Source: Micromonospora sp. DSM 45708 (GTDB taxonomy: Bacteria > Actinomycetota > Actinomycetes > Mycobacteriales > Micromonosporaceae). Taken from it: a DNA stretch of 64,000 bases. Positions 46,475-55,554 of this stretch are shown piece after piece. Position numbers and translations under genes: made by a program. Each line of letters opens with the position of its first letter. Position 1 is the stretch's first letter. Location: the NCBI RefSeq assembly GCF_039566955.1, contig NZ_CP154796.1, positions 992,001-1,056,000 on the forward strand, written 5' to 3'. The notes below the pieces were generated by a model that saw nothing but the letters and a program-made list of their open reading frames with translations, did no database searches and had not been told where the DNA came from.

Positions 46475-47865
46475 GCCGGCGACTGGTGGTGCTCGACGTG
46501 GTCGGGTTGACGCCGCGGCTGCTGGCGCACATGCCCCGGCTGCGCGCGGTGGCCGAGGCCGGCTTCGCGGCCGAGCTGGGCACCGTGCTGCCGGCGGTGA
46601 CCTGTTCGGCGCAGGCCACGTTCCTGACCGGTGAGCCGCCCGCCGGGCACGGCGTGGTGGGCAACGGCTGGTACTTCCGGGACCTCGGCGAGGTGCTGCT
46701 CTGGCGGCAGCACCACGCGCTTGTCGGCGGCGAGAAGGTGTGGCAGGCGGCACGCCGGGTCGAGCCGGGCTACCGGGTCGCCAACGTCTGCTGGTGGTAC
46801 GCCATGGGCGCGGACGTCGACTGGACGGTCACGCCACGCCCGGTCTACCACGCCGACGGGCGCAAGGAGCCGGACTGCTGGACCGACCCGCCGGAGCTGC
46901 ACGACACGCTCACCGACGCGCTCGGCACGTTCCCGCTGTTCACCTACTGGGGGCCGGGGGCGGGACTGCCGTCGTCGGCGTGGATCAGCCGGGCCGCGCA
47001 GCGGATCCTGGCCGACCACGCCCCCGACCTGACGCTTGTCTACCTGCCGCACCTCGACTACGACCTGCAACGCTTCGGGCCGTCCGCGCCGCAGGCCGCC
47101 GCCGCGGCGGCGGAGCTGGACGCGGTGCTCGGGCCGCTGCTGGACGCGGCGCGGGAGCACGACGCCACGGTGGTGGCGCTCTCCGAGTACGGCATCACCG
47201 ACGTCTCCCGCCCGGTGGACGTCAACCGGATGCTGCGCGCCGAGGGCCTGCTGCGCGTCTACACCCAGGCCGGGATGGAGTACCTGGACCCGTGGACGTC
47301 GCGGGCCTTCGCGGTGGCCGACCACCAGGTGGCGCACGTCTACGTGCGGGACCCGGCGGACGTGCCGGCGGTGGCGAAGCGCTGTGCCGCGCTGCCCGGC
47401 GTCGCCGAGGTGCTGGACGCGGCCGGGCAGGCCGGGTACGGCCTGGACCATCCCCGCGCCGGTGAGCTGGTGCTGGTGGCCGAGCCGGACGCCTGGTTCA
47501 CCTACTACTACTGGCTGGACGACGCGCGGGCGCCCGACTTCGCCCGACTGGTGGAGATCCACCGCAAGCCGGGTTACGACCCGGCGGAGCTGTTCTTCGA
47601 CCCGGCCGCGCCGGGGGCCGCGAAACGCCGGGCGGCGGTGGCGTTGGCCCGCAAGAAGCTCGGGATGCGGTACCTGATGAGCGTGGTCGGGCTGGACGCC
47701 GGGGCGCGGGCCGTGCGTGGCTCGCACGGCCGGCTGCCCGCCGACCCGGCGGACGGGCCGGTGCTGCTCTGCTCCGATCCGGCCGCGGCCCGCTCCCGGG
47801 TCGCGGCGACCGACGTCAAGGCGTTGCTGCTCCAGCTCGCCGGACTGGCCCGGGAGGCCCCGTGA
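46471..47865 (+). CDS. alkaline-phosphatase-superfamily phosphodiesterase (EboF-like)
   Basis: A 464-residue nucleotide pyrophosphatase/phosphodiesterase family member. The nucleophile region is LPAVTCSAQATFLTGEPPAGHGVVGNGWYF with a Thr/Ser nucleophile; metal sites fit LVYLPHLDYDLQRFGP, ALSEYGITDVSRPVD and VADHQVAHVYV (DxxxxH). It ends with a basic KKLGMRYLMSVVG helix. The ebo cluster normally includes such an enzyme. It could split a sugar- or cyclitol-phosphodiester or release a prenyl phosphate. ATGA overlap with eboE. Confidence 0.85.
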   Translation: MSRRLVVLDVVGLTPRLLAHMPRLRAVAEAGFAAELGTVLPAVTCSAQATFLTGEPPAGHGVVGNGWYFRDLGEVLLWRQHHALVGGEKVWQAARRVEPGYRVANVCWWYAMGADVDWTVTPRPVYHADGRKEPDCWTDPPELHDTLTDALGTFPLFTYWGPGAGLPSSAWISRAAQRILADHAPDLTLVYLPHLDYDLQRFGPSAPQAAAAAAELDAVLGPLLDAAREHDATVVALSEYGITDVSRPVDVNRMLRAEGLLRVYTQAGMEYLDPWTSRAFAVADHQVAHVYVRDPADVPAVAKRCAALPGVAEVLDAAGQAGYGLDHPRAGELVLVAEPDAWFTYYYWLDDARAPDFARLVEIHRKPGYDPAELFFDPAAPGAAKRRAAVALARKKLGMRYLMSVVGLDAGARAVRGSHGRLPADPADGPVLLCSDPAAARSRVAATDVKALLLQLAGLAREAP

Positions 47866-48929
47866 CCGTCACCGTCGACCGGACCGACCCGGCCCTGCTG
47901 CGGGGCCGCTTCGACGCCGCGCTCGCCGCGTTCCTGGACGCGCGGGGGCCGGGTCGGCCGGACGACGGTACGGGGGCCGTCCACACCGCGTTGCGCCGGT
48001 TCGTCCTGGCCGGCGGCAAGCGGCTGCGCCCACTGTTCTGCTACTGGGGCTGGCGGGGCTTCGGCGGCCCGGACGGTCAGCCGATCGTGGTCGCCGCGTC
48101 GGCGCTGGAGCTGTTCCACGCGTTCGCGCTGATCCACGACGACATCCTGGACCGCAGCGACCGGCGGCGCGGCCAGCCGACGCTGCACCGGCACTTCGCC
48201 GGGCTGCACGCCGACGCCGGCTGGCCGGGCGACCCGGCGGCGTACGGCCGCGCGGCGGCGCTGCTCTGCGGCGACCTCTGCGCCACCTGGTCGGCTCAGA
48301 TGTTCCACGGCTGCGGGTTGCCGGCCGCGCGGCTGCGCCGGGGGCACCCGCTGCTGGCCCGGATGCGGGCCGAGGTGATCGCGGGGGAGTACCTGGACGT
48401 GGTGGCGGCGGCCGGCGACGGGTCGGTGGCGAGCGCGCTCACGGTGGTGCGGCTGAAGACGGCCCGCTACACGGTGACCCGGCCGGTGCAGGTGGGCGCC
48501 GCGTTGGCCGGGGCGGCGCCGGAGGAGGTGGCCGCGCTGGCCGGCTTCGGTGATCCGCTGGGGGACGCGTTCCAGCTCCGCGACGACCTGCTCGGCGTGT
48601 TCGGGGACCCGGCGGTGACCGGCAAGTCCACCATGGACGACCTGCGGGAGGGCAAGCCGACGGTGCTGCTGGCGCTGGCCCGGGCGGCGACCGGTCCGGC
48701 CGGCGCGGCCCGGCTGCGGGCGCTGGTCGGCGATCCGGCGCTGGACGAGGCGGGGGCCGCCGAGGTCCGTGCGCTCATCGAGGCGTCCGGTGCCCGCGAC
48801 ACGGTGGAGCGGATGATCCGCTCGCGGGCGGAGGCCGCGCTGGTCGCGCTGGACGGGCTGCCGCTGGCGGCACCGGCGCGGCGGGCGCTGGCCACGCTCG
48901 CGGAACACGCCGTCGACCGCCGCGCCTGA
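47862..48929 (+). CDS. polyprenyl synthetase (isoprenyl diphosphate synthase)
   Basis: A 355-residue trans-prenyl chain elongation enzyme. The first Asp-rich motif is FALIHDDILDRSDRRRGQPT, the second QLRDDLLGVFGD, with GGKRLRPLFCY before them and KTARYTVTRP between. GTG 47862 overlaps the phosphodiesterase stop. The residues before the first motif (ALELFHAF) do not fix the chain length. It should provide the prenyl diphosphate for the UbiA-like protein of the same operon. Confidence 0.9.
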   Translation: MTVTVDRTDPALLRGRFDAALAAFLDARGPGRPDDGTGAVHTALRRFVLAGGKRLRPLFCYWGWRGFGGPDGQPIVVAASALELFHAFALIHDDILDRSDRRRGQPTLHRHFAGLHADAGWPGDPAAYGRAAALLCGDLCATWSAQMFHGCGLPAARLRRGHPLLARMRAEVIAGEYLDVVAAAGDGSVASALTVVRLKTARYTVTRPVQVGAALAGAAPEEVAALAGFGDPLGDAFQLRDDLLGVFGDPAVTGKSTMDDLREGKPTVLLALARAATGPAGAARLRALVGDPALDEAGAAEVRALIEASGARDTVERMIRSRAEAALVALDGLPLAAPARRALATLAEHAVDRRA

Positions 48930-48931
48930 CC

Positions 48932-48996
48932 TGACTTTTGTCGCAACGCGTCAAAAGTCAAAGCTCATCGATCAGAAGCTATGGACAGGCTGATCG
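48932..48996. promoter_or_regulatory. two AT-rich inverted repeats upstream of the secreted dehydrogenase
   Basis: TGACTTTTG (48932-48940) and CAAAAGTCA (48952-48960) form a nine-bp stem; CGATCAG (48969-48975) faces CTGATCG (48990-48996). The first directly follows the polyprenyl synthetase stop and may be a terminator. The second is placed like an operator for the gene at 49098. Confidence 0.5.
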
Positions 48997-49097
48997 AAAG
49001 GTCTTAATGTCGTGGCCAGCACAACGCTCCCCCCTTTCGGCATCCGGCGCGACGCGCGCCCGGTCCTGGCTGCGCGCGTCAGGAAGGACAGCACGGC

Positions 49098-51938
49098 ATG
49101 TCCAGCCACCCCCATCACCACCCCCCGGCCCGGCGACGACTCGCCGCCGGCGCGGCGCTGCTGCTCGCAGTCACCGCCGGCACGGTCACCCTGGCCACGA
49201 CGCCCGTCCCGGCGTCCGCCCACCCCATCCCGGCGAGCGACTTCCAGCAGGTCGAACTCGCCCGCGGCGTCGCCGAGACCGGCGAACCGATGTCCCTCGC
49301 GGTGCTGCCCGACCGGTCGGTCCTGCACACCGCCCGCAACGGCACGCTGCGCCGCACCGACGCGGCCGGCGTCACCACCGTCATCGGCACGCTGCCGGTC
49401 TACAACCACGACGAGGAGGGGTTGCAGGGCGTCGGCGTCGACCCCGGCTTCACCACCAACCGGCAGATCTTCCTCTACTACGCGCCGCCGCTGTCCACCC
49501 CGGCCGGGGACGCGCCGGCCACCGGCACCGACTTCTCCGCCTGGCAGGGCGTCAACCGGCTCTCCCGGTTCACGCTGAACGCCGACTTCACGCTCAACCA
49601 GGCCAGCAAGGTCGACGTGCTCGACGTGCCGGCCGACCGCGGGCTGTGCTGCCACGTCGGCGGCGACATCGACTTCGACGCGGCCGGCAACCTCTACCTG
49701 TCCACCGGCGACGACACCAACCCGTTCGACTCCGCCGGCTACGCCCCGATCGACGAGCGGACCAACCGCAACCCCGGCTACGACGCGCAGCGCAGCGCCG
49801 GCAACACCAACGACCTACGCGGCAAGATCCTCCGCATCAAGGTCAACGCCAACGGCACGTACTCGATCCCGAGCGGCAACCTCTTCGCGCCCGGCACCGC
49901 GAAGACCCGCCCGGAGATCTACGCCATGGGCTTCCGCAACCCGTTCCGGATCAGCGTCGACAAGGCCACCGGCATCGTCTACGTCGGCGACTACGGGCCG
50001 GACGCCGGCACCACCTCGGCGCGCGGCCCGTCCGGGCAGGTCGAGTTCAACCGGGTCACCGGGCCGGGCAACTACGGCTGGCCGTACTGCACCGGCACCA
50101 ACACCGCCACCGAGACGTACGCCGAGTGGGACTTCGCCACCGGCACCGCCGGCGCGAAGTTCAACTGTACCGGCGGACCGACCAACAACTCGTTCCGCAA
50201 CACCGGCCTGACCACGTTGCCGGCCGCCAAGCCGGCCTGGATCCGCTACGGCGGCGACGCCGGCACCCCGAGCGAGTTCGGCGGCGGCTCCGAGTCGCCG
50301 ATGGGCGGCCCGCTCTACCGGTACGACGCGGCGAACCCGTCCACCACCAAGTTCCCGCAGTCCTTCGACGGGCAGTTCTTCGCCACCGAGTTCGGCCGCG
50401 GCTGGATCAAGCCGATCCACGTCAACGCGGACGGCTCACCCGGCACCATCGACGCGTTCCCGTGGACCGGAAAGCAGGTGATGGACTCCGCGTTCGGCCC
50501 GGACGGCGCCTACTACGTGCTCGACTACGGCACCGGCTACTTCAACGGGGACGCCAACTCGGCGCTCTACCGCTTCGACTACCTGGGCGGCGGCAACCGC
50601 GCCCCGGTGGCCCGCGCCGCCGCCGACAAGACCTCCGGCGCCGCGCCGTTGACCGTGGCGTTCTCCTCGGCCGGCTCGTCCGACCCGGAGGGCGGCGCGC
50701 TGACGTACGCCTGGACGTTCGGTGACGGCGGCACCTCCACCGCGGCCAATCCGTCGCACACCTACACCGCCAACGGCCGCTACACCGCCACGCTGACCGT
50801 CCGTGACCCGCAGGGCGCCACCGGCACCGCCGGCGTGACGATCACCGTGGGCAACACCGCGCCGACAGTGGTCATCGATACGCCCGGCAACGGCAAACTG
50901 TTCTCCTTCGGCGACACCGTGCCGTTCCGGATCACCGTCACCGACCCGGAGGACGGCACGATCGACTGCACGAAGGTCAAGATGACCTACGTGCTCGGCC
51001 ACGACCAGCACGGCCACCAGATCACCTCGGCGACCGGCTGCACCGGCACCATCGCCATCCCGGTCGACGGCGAACACGACGACGCGGCGAACATCTTCGC
51101 CATCTTCGACGCCGAGTACACCGACGCCGGCGGCCTCACCACGCACACCCAGCACACGCTCCAGCCCCGGCACCGGCAGGCCGAGCACTTCAAGACCTCG
51201 TCCGGGATCAACACGTTCGACAAGGGCACCGCCGAGGGCGGCAAGACCGTCGGCGACATCAACAACGGCGACTGGATCGCGTTCCAGCCGTACCTGCTCG
51301 CCGACGCCACCGGGTTCAGCGCCCGGGTCTCCTCGGCCGGTGCGGGCGGCACGCTCCAGATCCGGGCCGGCTCCGCCACCGGCACCGTGCTCGGCTCGGC
51401 CACCGTCCCGGTCACCGGCGCCTGGGACTCGTTCACCACGGTCACCGGCACGATCACCAACCCGCCGGCCGGCACCACCACGCTCTACCTCACGTTCGCC
51501 GGCGGCACCGGGGCGCTCTACGACCTGGACGCGTTCACGTTCACCACGTCGAGCGTGCGCACCGGCCCGGTCAAGGGCCTGGCCGGCAAGTGCCTGGATG
51601 TGCGCAACGCGGCCACCGCCGACGGCACCCAGATCCAGATCTACACCTGCAACGGCACCACGGCGCAGTCCTGGACCGTCACGCCGAACTCGACCGTCAA
51701 GGCGTTGGGCAAGTGCCTGGACATCTCCGGCGGCGCCAGCGCGGACGGTACGAAGATCCAGCTCTACACGTGCAACGGCAGCGGCGCGCAGAACTGGTCG
51801 GCGCAGGCCGACGGCACGGTCCGCAACCCGCAGTCGGGCAAGTGCCTGGACGTGTCCGGCAACAACTCGGCCGACAGCACGCCGGTGCACCTGTGGACCT
51901 GCACCGGAGCCGCCAACCAGAAGTGGACGCTGCCGTGA
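49098..51938 (+). CDS. secreted PQQ-dependent sugar dehydrogenase with PKD, CBM6 and ricin-B domains
   Basis: A 946-residue exported protein. Signal peptide about 1-42 (ARRRLAAGAALLLAV ... ASA), then a GSDH-type beta-propeller (about 45-490) with LQGVGVDPGF, HVGGDIDFDAAGNLYLSTGDDTN, GKILRIKVNANG and MGFRNPFRISVD. A PKD domain (about 505-585; AWTFGDGGTSTAANPSHTY), an Ig-like segment, a CBM6-like domain (about 695-810) and a terminal ricin-B lectin (about 822-946) follow. It probably oxidises sugars at polysaccharide surfaces. The cofactor is inferred from family. Followed after 20 bases by the ThuA gene. Confidence 0.9.
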   Translation: MSSHPHHHPPARRRLAAGAALLLAVTAGTVTLATTPVPASAHPIPASDFQQVELARGVAETGEPMSLAVLPDRSVLHTARNGTLRRTDAAGVTTVIGTLPVYNHDEEGLQGVGVDPGFTTNRQIFLYYAPPLSTPAGDAPATGTDFSAWQGVNRLSRFTLNADFTLNQASKVDVLDVPADRGLCCHVGGDIDFDAAGNLYLSTGDDTNPFDSAGYAPIDERTNRNPGYDAQRSAGNTNDLRGKILRIKVNANGTYSIPSGNLFAPGTAKTRPEIYAMGFRNPFRISVDKATGIVYVGDYGPDAGTTSARGPSGQVEFNRVTGPGNYGWPYCTGTNTATETYAEWDFATGTAGAKFNCTGGPTNNSFRNTGLTTLPAAKPAWIRYGGDAGTPSEFGGGSESPMGGPLYRYDAANPSTTKFPQSFDGQFFATEFGRGWIKPIHVNADGSPGTIDAFPWTGKQVMDSAFGPDGAYYVLDYGTGYFNGDANSALYRFDYLGGGNRAPVARAAADKTSGAAPLTVAFSSAGSSDPEGGALTYAWTFGDGGTSTAANPSHTYTANGRYTATLTVRDPQGATGTAGVTITVGNTAPTVVIDTPGNGKLFSFGDTVPFRITVTDPEDGTIDCTKVKMTYVLGHDQHGHQITSATGCTGTIAIPVDGEHDDAANIFAIFDAEYTDAGGLTTHTQHTLQPRHRQAEHFKTSSGINTFDKGTAEGGKTVGDINNGDWIAFQPYLLADATGFSARVSSAGAGGTLQIRAGSATGTVLGSATVPVTGAWDSFTTVTGTITNPPAGTTTLYLTFAGGTGALYDLDAFTFTTSSVRTGPVKGLAGKCLDVRNAATADGTQIQIYTCNGTTAQSWTVTPNSTVKALGKCLDISGGASADGTKIQLYTCNGSGAQNWSAQADGTVRNPQSGKCLDVSGNNSADSTPVHLWTCTGAANQKWTLP
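51561..51938 (+). repeat. ricin-B coding repeat, copy 1
   Basis: 378 bases encoding the C-terminal lectin domain. Copy 2 lies at 53678-54055 in the next gene; I count about 25 differences (roughly 93% identity), with one identical run of about 95 bases. Direct orientation, 2.1 kb apart. Confidence 0.95.
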
Positions 51939-51958
51939 GGATGGCAAGGAGAACACCG

Positions 51959-54055
51959 ATGAGACTCCTCCGTACCGCGCTGGTGGCGGTGACCGCCGTC
52001 GCCGCCACCGTCGCCGGAACCCCGGCGAGCGCCGCCGACGCCCCCTACGACGTGCTGGTCTTCTCCAAGACGGCCGGCTTCCGGCACGACTCCATCGCGG
52101 TCGGCACGCAGGCCGTCCGGGACCTGGGGGCGGCGAACAACTTCACCGTCACCGCCACCGAGGACGCCGCCCAGTTCACCACCGCCAACCTGGCCCGCTT
52201 CGAGGCGGTGATCTTCCTCAACACCACCGGCGACGTGCTGAACGCGACCCAGCAGGCCGCGTTCGAGTCGTACATCGGCGGTGGCGGCGGGTACGTCGGC
52301 GTGCACTCCGCCGCCGACACCGAGTACGACTGGCCGTTCTACGGCAACCTGGTCGGCGCCTGGTTCGCGTCCCACCCGGCGATCCAGCCGGCCACCGTCA
52401 AGGTGGAGGACCGGGCGCACGCCGCCACCGCGCACCTGCCGCAGCGGTGGAACCGCACCGACGAGTGGTACGACTACCGCACCAACGCGCGCTCCACCGC
52501 GCACGTGCTGGCCAGCCTCGACGAGTCCACGTACTCCGGGGGCGCGATGGGCGGCGACCACCCGCACGCCTGGTGCAAGACGTACAGCGGCGGCCGGTCG
52601 TTCTACACCGGCGGCGGGCACACCCAGGCCTCGTACGCCGAGCCCGCGTTCCGCGCCCACCTGCTCGGCGGCATCCGCTACGCCGCCGGCCGCACCAAGG
52701 CCGACTGCCGGCCGGAGACCGGCTACACCGCGCTCTACGACGGCGGCACCACCGGCTGGTCGCAGGCCGGGCCGGGCAGCTTCACCAACAGCGACGCCAC
52801 GCTCACCTCGGTCGGCGGCATGGGCCTCTACTGGTACAGCGCGAAGCAGTTCACCAACTACTCGCTCAAGCTGGACTGGCGGCTGGCCGGCGACGACAAC
52901 TCCGGGGTGTTCGTCGGCTTCCCACCGTCGAGCGACCCGAACTCGGCCGTGAACAACGGCTACGAGGTGCAGATCGACCCCAGCGACTCGGCGGACAAGA
53001 CCACCGGCGCGATCTACGGCTTCAAGTCCGCCGACCTGGCCGCCCGGGACGCGGCGCTGAACCCGGCGGGGGAGTGGAACACCTACGAGATCCTGGTCGA
53101 GGGCGAGCGGTTGCAGGTCTTCCTCAACGGCGTACGCGTCAACGACTTCACCAACACCGACCCGGTCCGGTCGCTCGCCGGGCACGTCGGCATCCAGAAC
53201 CACGGCACCGGCGACGACGCGTCGTTCCGCAACATCCGGATCAAGGAGCTGGGCGGCACCCCGCCGCCGGGCGGCACCACCACCGTGCAGGCCGAGGCGT
53301 TCAGCTCGGCCAGCGGCGTCAGCGCGTTCGCCAAGGCCGGCGCCAACGGCGGGCAGACCCTCGGGTACGTCGACCCGGGCGACTGGGCCGCGTACCAGAA
53401 CCTGGACCTGACCGGCGTGACGTCGCTGCGCGCCCGGGTGGTCTCCGGCGGAGCGGGCGGCGCCATTCAGGTGCGCACCGGCTCGCCGACCGGCCCGCTG
53501 CTCGGCCAGGTGGCGGTGCCGAACACCGGTGGCTGGACCACCTTCGCCGACGTCTCCGCCGCGCTGAGCGGGGTGCCGTCGGGGACGCAGACGGTGTACC
53601 TGACGTTCACCGGCAGCGGTTCCGGGCTGTTCGACGTCGACGACTTCACGCTGGTGCGGGGCGGCGGCACCGGTGGGACCGGCCCGGTGAAGGGCCTGGC
53701 CGGCAAGTGTCTGGACGTGCGCAACGGGGCCACCGCCGACGGCACCCAGATCCAGATCTACACCTGCAACGGGTCCACGGCGCAGTCCTGGACGGTGACC
53801 CCGAACGGGCCGGTGAAGGCGTTGGGCAAGTGCCTGGACGTCTCCGGCGGTGCCAGCGCTGACGGTACGAAGATCCAGCTCTACACGTGCAACGGCAGCG
53901 GCGCGCAGAACTGGTCGGCGCAGGCCGACGGCACGGTCCGCAACCCACAGTCGGGCAAGTGCCTGGACGTGTCCGGCAACAACTCGGCCGACGGCACGCC
54001 GGTGCACCTGTGGACCTGCACCGGGGCCACCAACCAGCGCTGGACCCTGCCGTGA
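51959..54055 (+). CDS. secreted ThuA / DUF1080 multidomain protein with CBM6 and ricin-B lectin
   Basis: A 698-residue exported protein. Signal peptide about 1-29; ThuA domain about 33-240 (YDVLVFSKTAGFRHDSI, GGGYVGVHSAADTEYDWPFYG, MGGDHPHAWCKTY); DUF1080 domain about 250-430 (FTNYSLKLDWRLAGDDNSGVFVGF, NNGYEVQID); CBM6-like about 440-565; ricin-B about 572-698. DUF1080 is now linked to 3-keto-disaccharide hydrolysis, and ThuA to trehalose/keto-sugar use. ATG 51959 has AAGGAG eight bases upstream; ATG 51941 is an alternative. Probably cotranscribed with the dehydrogenase. Confidence 0.9.
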   Translation: MRLLRTALVAVTAVAATVAGTPASAADAPYDVLVFSKTAGFRHDSIAVGTQAVRDLGAANNFTVTATEDAAQFTTANLARFEAVIFLNTTGDVLNATQQAAFESYIGGGGGYVGVHSAADTEYDWPFYGNLVGAWFASHPAIQPATVKVEDRAHAATAHLPQRWNRTDEWYDYRTNARSTAHVLASLDESTYSGGAMGGDHPHAWCKTYSGGRSFYTGGGHTQASYAEPAFRAHLLGGIRYAAGRTKADCRPETGYTALYDGGTTGWSQAGPGSFTNSDATLTSVGGMGLYWYSAKQFTNYSLKLDWRLAGDDNSGVFVGFPPSSDPNSAVNNGYEVQIDPSDSADKTTGAIYGFKSADLAARDAALNPAGEWNTYEILVEGERLQVFLNGVRVNDFTNTDPVRSLAGHVGIQNHGTGDDASFRNIRIKELGGTPPPGGTTTVQAEAFSSASGVSAFAKAGANGGQTLGYVDPGDWAAYQNLDLTGVTSLRARVVSGGAGGAIQVRTGSPTGPLLGQVAVPNTGGWTTFADVSAALSGVPSGTQTVYLTFTGSGSGLFDVDDFTLVRGGGTGGTGPVKGLAGKCLDVRNGATADGTQIQIYTCNGSTAQSWTVTPNGPVKALGKCLDVSGGASADGTKIQLYTCNGSGAQNWSAQADGTVRNPQSGKCLDVSGNNSADGTPVHLWTCTGATNQRWTLP
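53678..54055 (+). repeat. ricin-B coding repeat, copy 2
   Basis: Partner of 51561-51938. The high DNA identity, exceeding what protein constraint needs, implies recent duplication or gene conversion. Confidence 0.95.
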
Positions 54056-54226
54056 GGTAGGCCATAGAGTGGGGACGGCGACCGCGAGGTGGCCGGTGAC
54101 CCGTCGGGAGGCGCAACCCGTCGGGCGCAGACGCTCACGCGTCCACCGGTGCCGGGCCGTCGCCGTCCCCGGTCACCTCGCCCCGGTCCGCAACGGAATC
54201 CCCCATCACGACAGGGGAGAACGACA

Positions 54227-55237
54227 ATGGCGCGACCCATCACGCTCTTCACCGGCCAGTGGGCCGACCTTCCGTTCGACGAGGTCTGCCGGCTCGCCGC
54301 CGAGTGGGGCTACGACGGCCTGGAGATCGCCTGCTGGGGTGACCACTTCGAGGTCGACAAGGCGCTCGCCGACGACTCGTACGTCGAGCGGAAGCGGGAC
54401 ACGCTCGCCAAGCACAACCTCGAGGTGTTCACCATCTCCAACCACCTGGTCGGGCAGGCGGTCTGCGACCACCCGATCGACGAGCGGCACCAGGACATCC
54501 TGCCGGGCCGGATCTGGGGCGACGGCGAGCCGGAAGGGGTGCGCCGCCGCGCCGCCGAGGAGATGAAGGACACCGCGCGGGCGGCGGCGAAGCTCGGCGT
54601 ACGGACCGTGGTCGGCTTCACCGGCTCGTCCATCTGGCACACGCTGGCGATGTTCCCGCCGGTGCCGCCCGCCATGATCGAGCGCGGTTACCAGGACTTC
54701 GCCGACCGGTGGAACCCGATCCTGGACGTCTTCGACGAGGTGGGCGTGCGCTTCGCGCACGAGGTGCACCCCAGCGAGATCGCGTACGACTACTGGACCA
54801 CGAAGCGGACGCTGGAGGCGATCGGCCACCGGCCCGCGTTCGGGCTCAACTGGGACCCGTCGCACTTCGTCTGGCAGGAGCTGGACCCGGTCAACTTCAT
54901 CTTCGACTTCGCCGACCGGATCTACCACGTGGACTGCAAGGACGCGAAGGTCCGCACCGGGGACGGCCGGCGGGGCCGGCTCGCCTCCCACCTGCCCTGG
55001 GCCGACCTGCGGCGCGGCTGGGACTTCGTCTCCACCGGCCACGGTGACGTGCCGTGGGAGGACTGCTTCCGGGCGTTGAACGCGATCGGCTACGACGGCC
55101 CGATCTCGGTCGAGTGGGAGGACGCCGGCATGGACCGCCTGGTCGGTGCGCCGGAGGCGCTCCAGTTCGTCCGCCGCCTCGCGTTCGACGCCCCTGCTGC
55201 GGCGTTCGACGCCGCCTTCAGCAGCACCCGCGACTGA
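54227..55237 (+). CDS. sugar phosphate isomerase/epimerase
   Basis: A 336-residue xylose-isomerase-like TIM barrel: [40 protein letters not shown] at the start, [26 protein letters not shown] with the metal Glu, [26 protein letters not shown] and [11 protein letters not shown]. This subgroup is typically found with Gfo/Idh/MocA, ThuA and DUF1080 genes and acts on keto-sugars, possibly by beta-elimination. No signal peptide, so cytoplasmic. AGGGGAG precedes ATG 54227. Confidence 0.9.
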   Translation: MARPITLFTGQWADLPFDEVCRLAAEWGYDGLEIACWGDHFEVDKALADDSYVERKRDTLAKHNLEVFTISNHLVGQAVCDHPIDERHQDILPGRIWGDGEPEGVRRRAAEEMKDTARAAAKLGVRTVVGFTGSSIWHTLAMFPPVPPAMIERGYQDFADRWNPILDVFDEVGVRFAHEVHPSEIAYDYWTTKRTLEAIGHRPAFGLNWDPSHFVWQELDPVNFIFDFADRIYHVDCKDAKVRTGDGRRGRLASHLPWADLRRGWDFVSTGHGDVPWEDCFRALNAIGYDGPISVEWEDAGMDRLVGAPEALQFVRRLAFDAPAAAFDAAFSSTRD

Positions 55238-55280
55238 CCCGGCCGCGGCGACCAGCCGCAGCCGACGCAGTCGTCACGCG

Positions 55281-55381
55281 CCCTACGAACTTGATGGCGT
55301 GGGTGGGTCATCAACCGCCCCGGTGCGGCGGCCGGTCGGACGCGCCGCCGGTGACCCACCTGCGCCATCAAGTGTGTAGGG
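55281..55381. repeat. dispersed inverted repeat, copy B
   Basis: Arms of about 30 bases (55281-55310 and 55352-55381) pair with about four mismatches; the outer arm contains CCTACGAACTTGATGGCGT, as at 14909. It lies between convergent genes (isomerase and second ROK), in the gene-free interval 55238-55554 where nothing else is apparent. A bidirectional terminator or MITE-like repeat are the two readings. Confidence 0.85.
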
Positions 55382-55554
55382 CCGCGAGCGGCAGACGAGG
55401 CCGGGCCACGCCGCGGTTCGGGCCAGCGCCGATCCGCGGCAGGCCGCCGCAACGGGCCACCAGGTAGGACTGTGGCGCGGACTGTCGACCGGGTTGCCGA
55501 CGGTCACCACCGGTGATCGGCGCGGGCGGGCCGCCGACGCGGCGGCGCCCGGGG

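Noticed and set aside
55238..55554. Protein-coding gene in the gap between the isomerase and second ROK genes
   Set aside because: Open frames here are created by the inverted repeat and lack ribosome-binding sites or protein-like composition.
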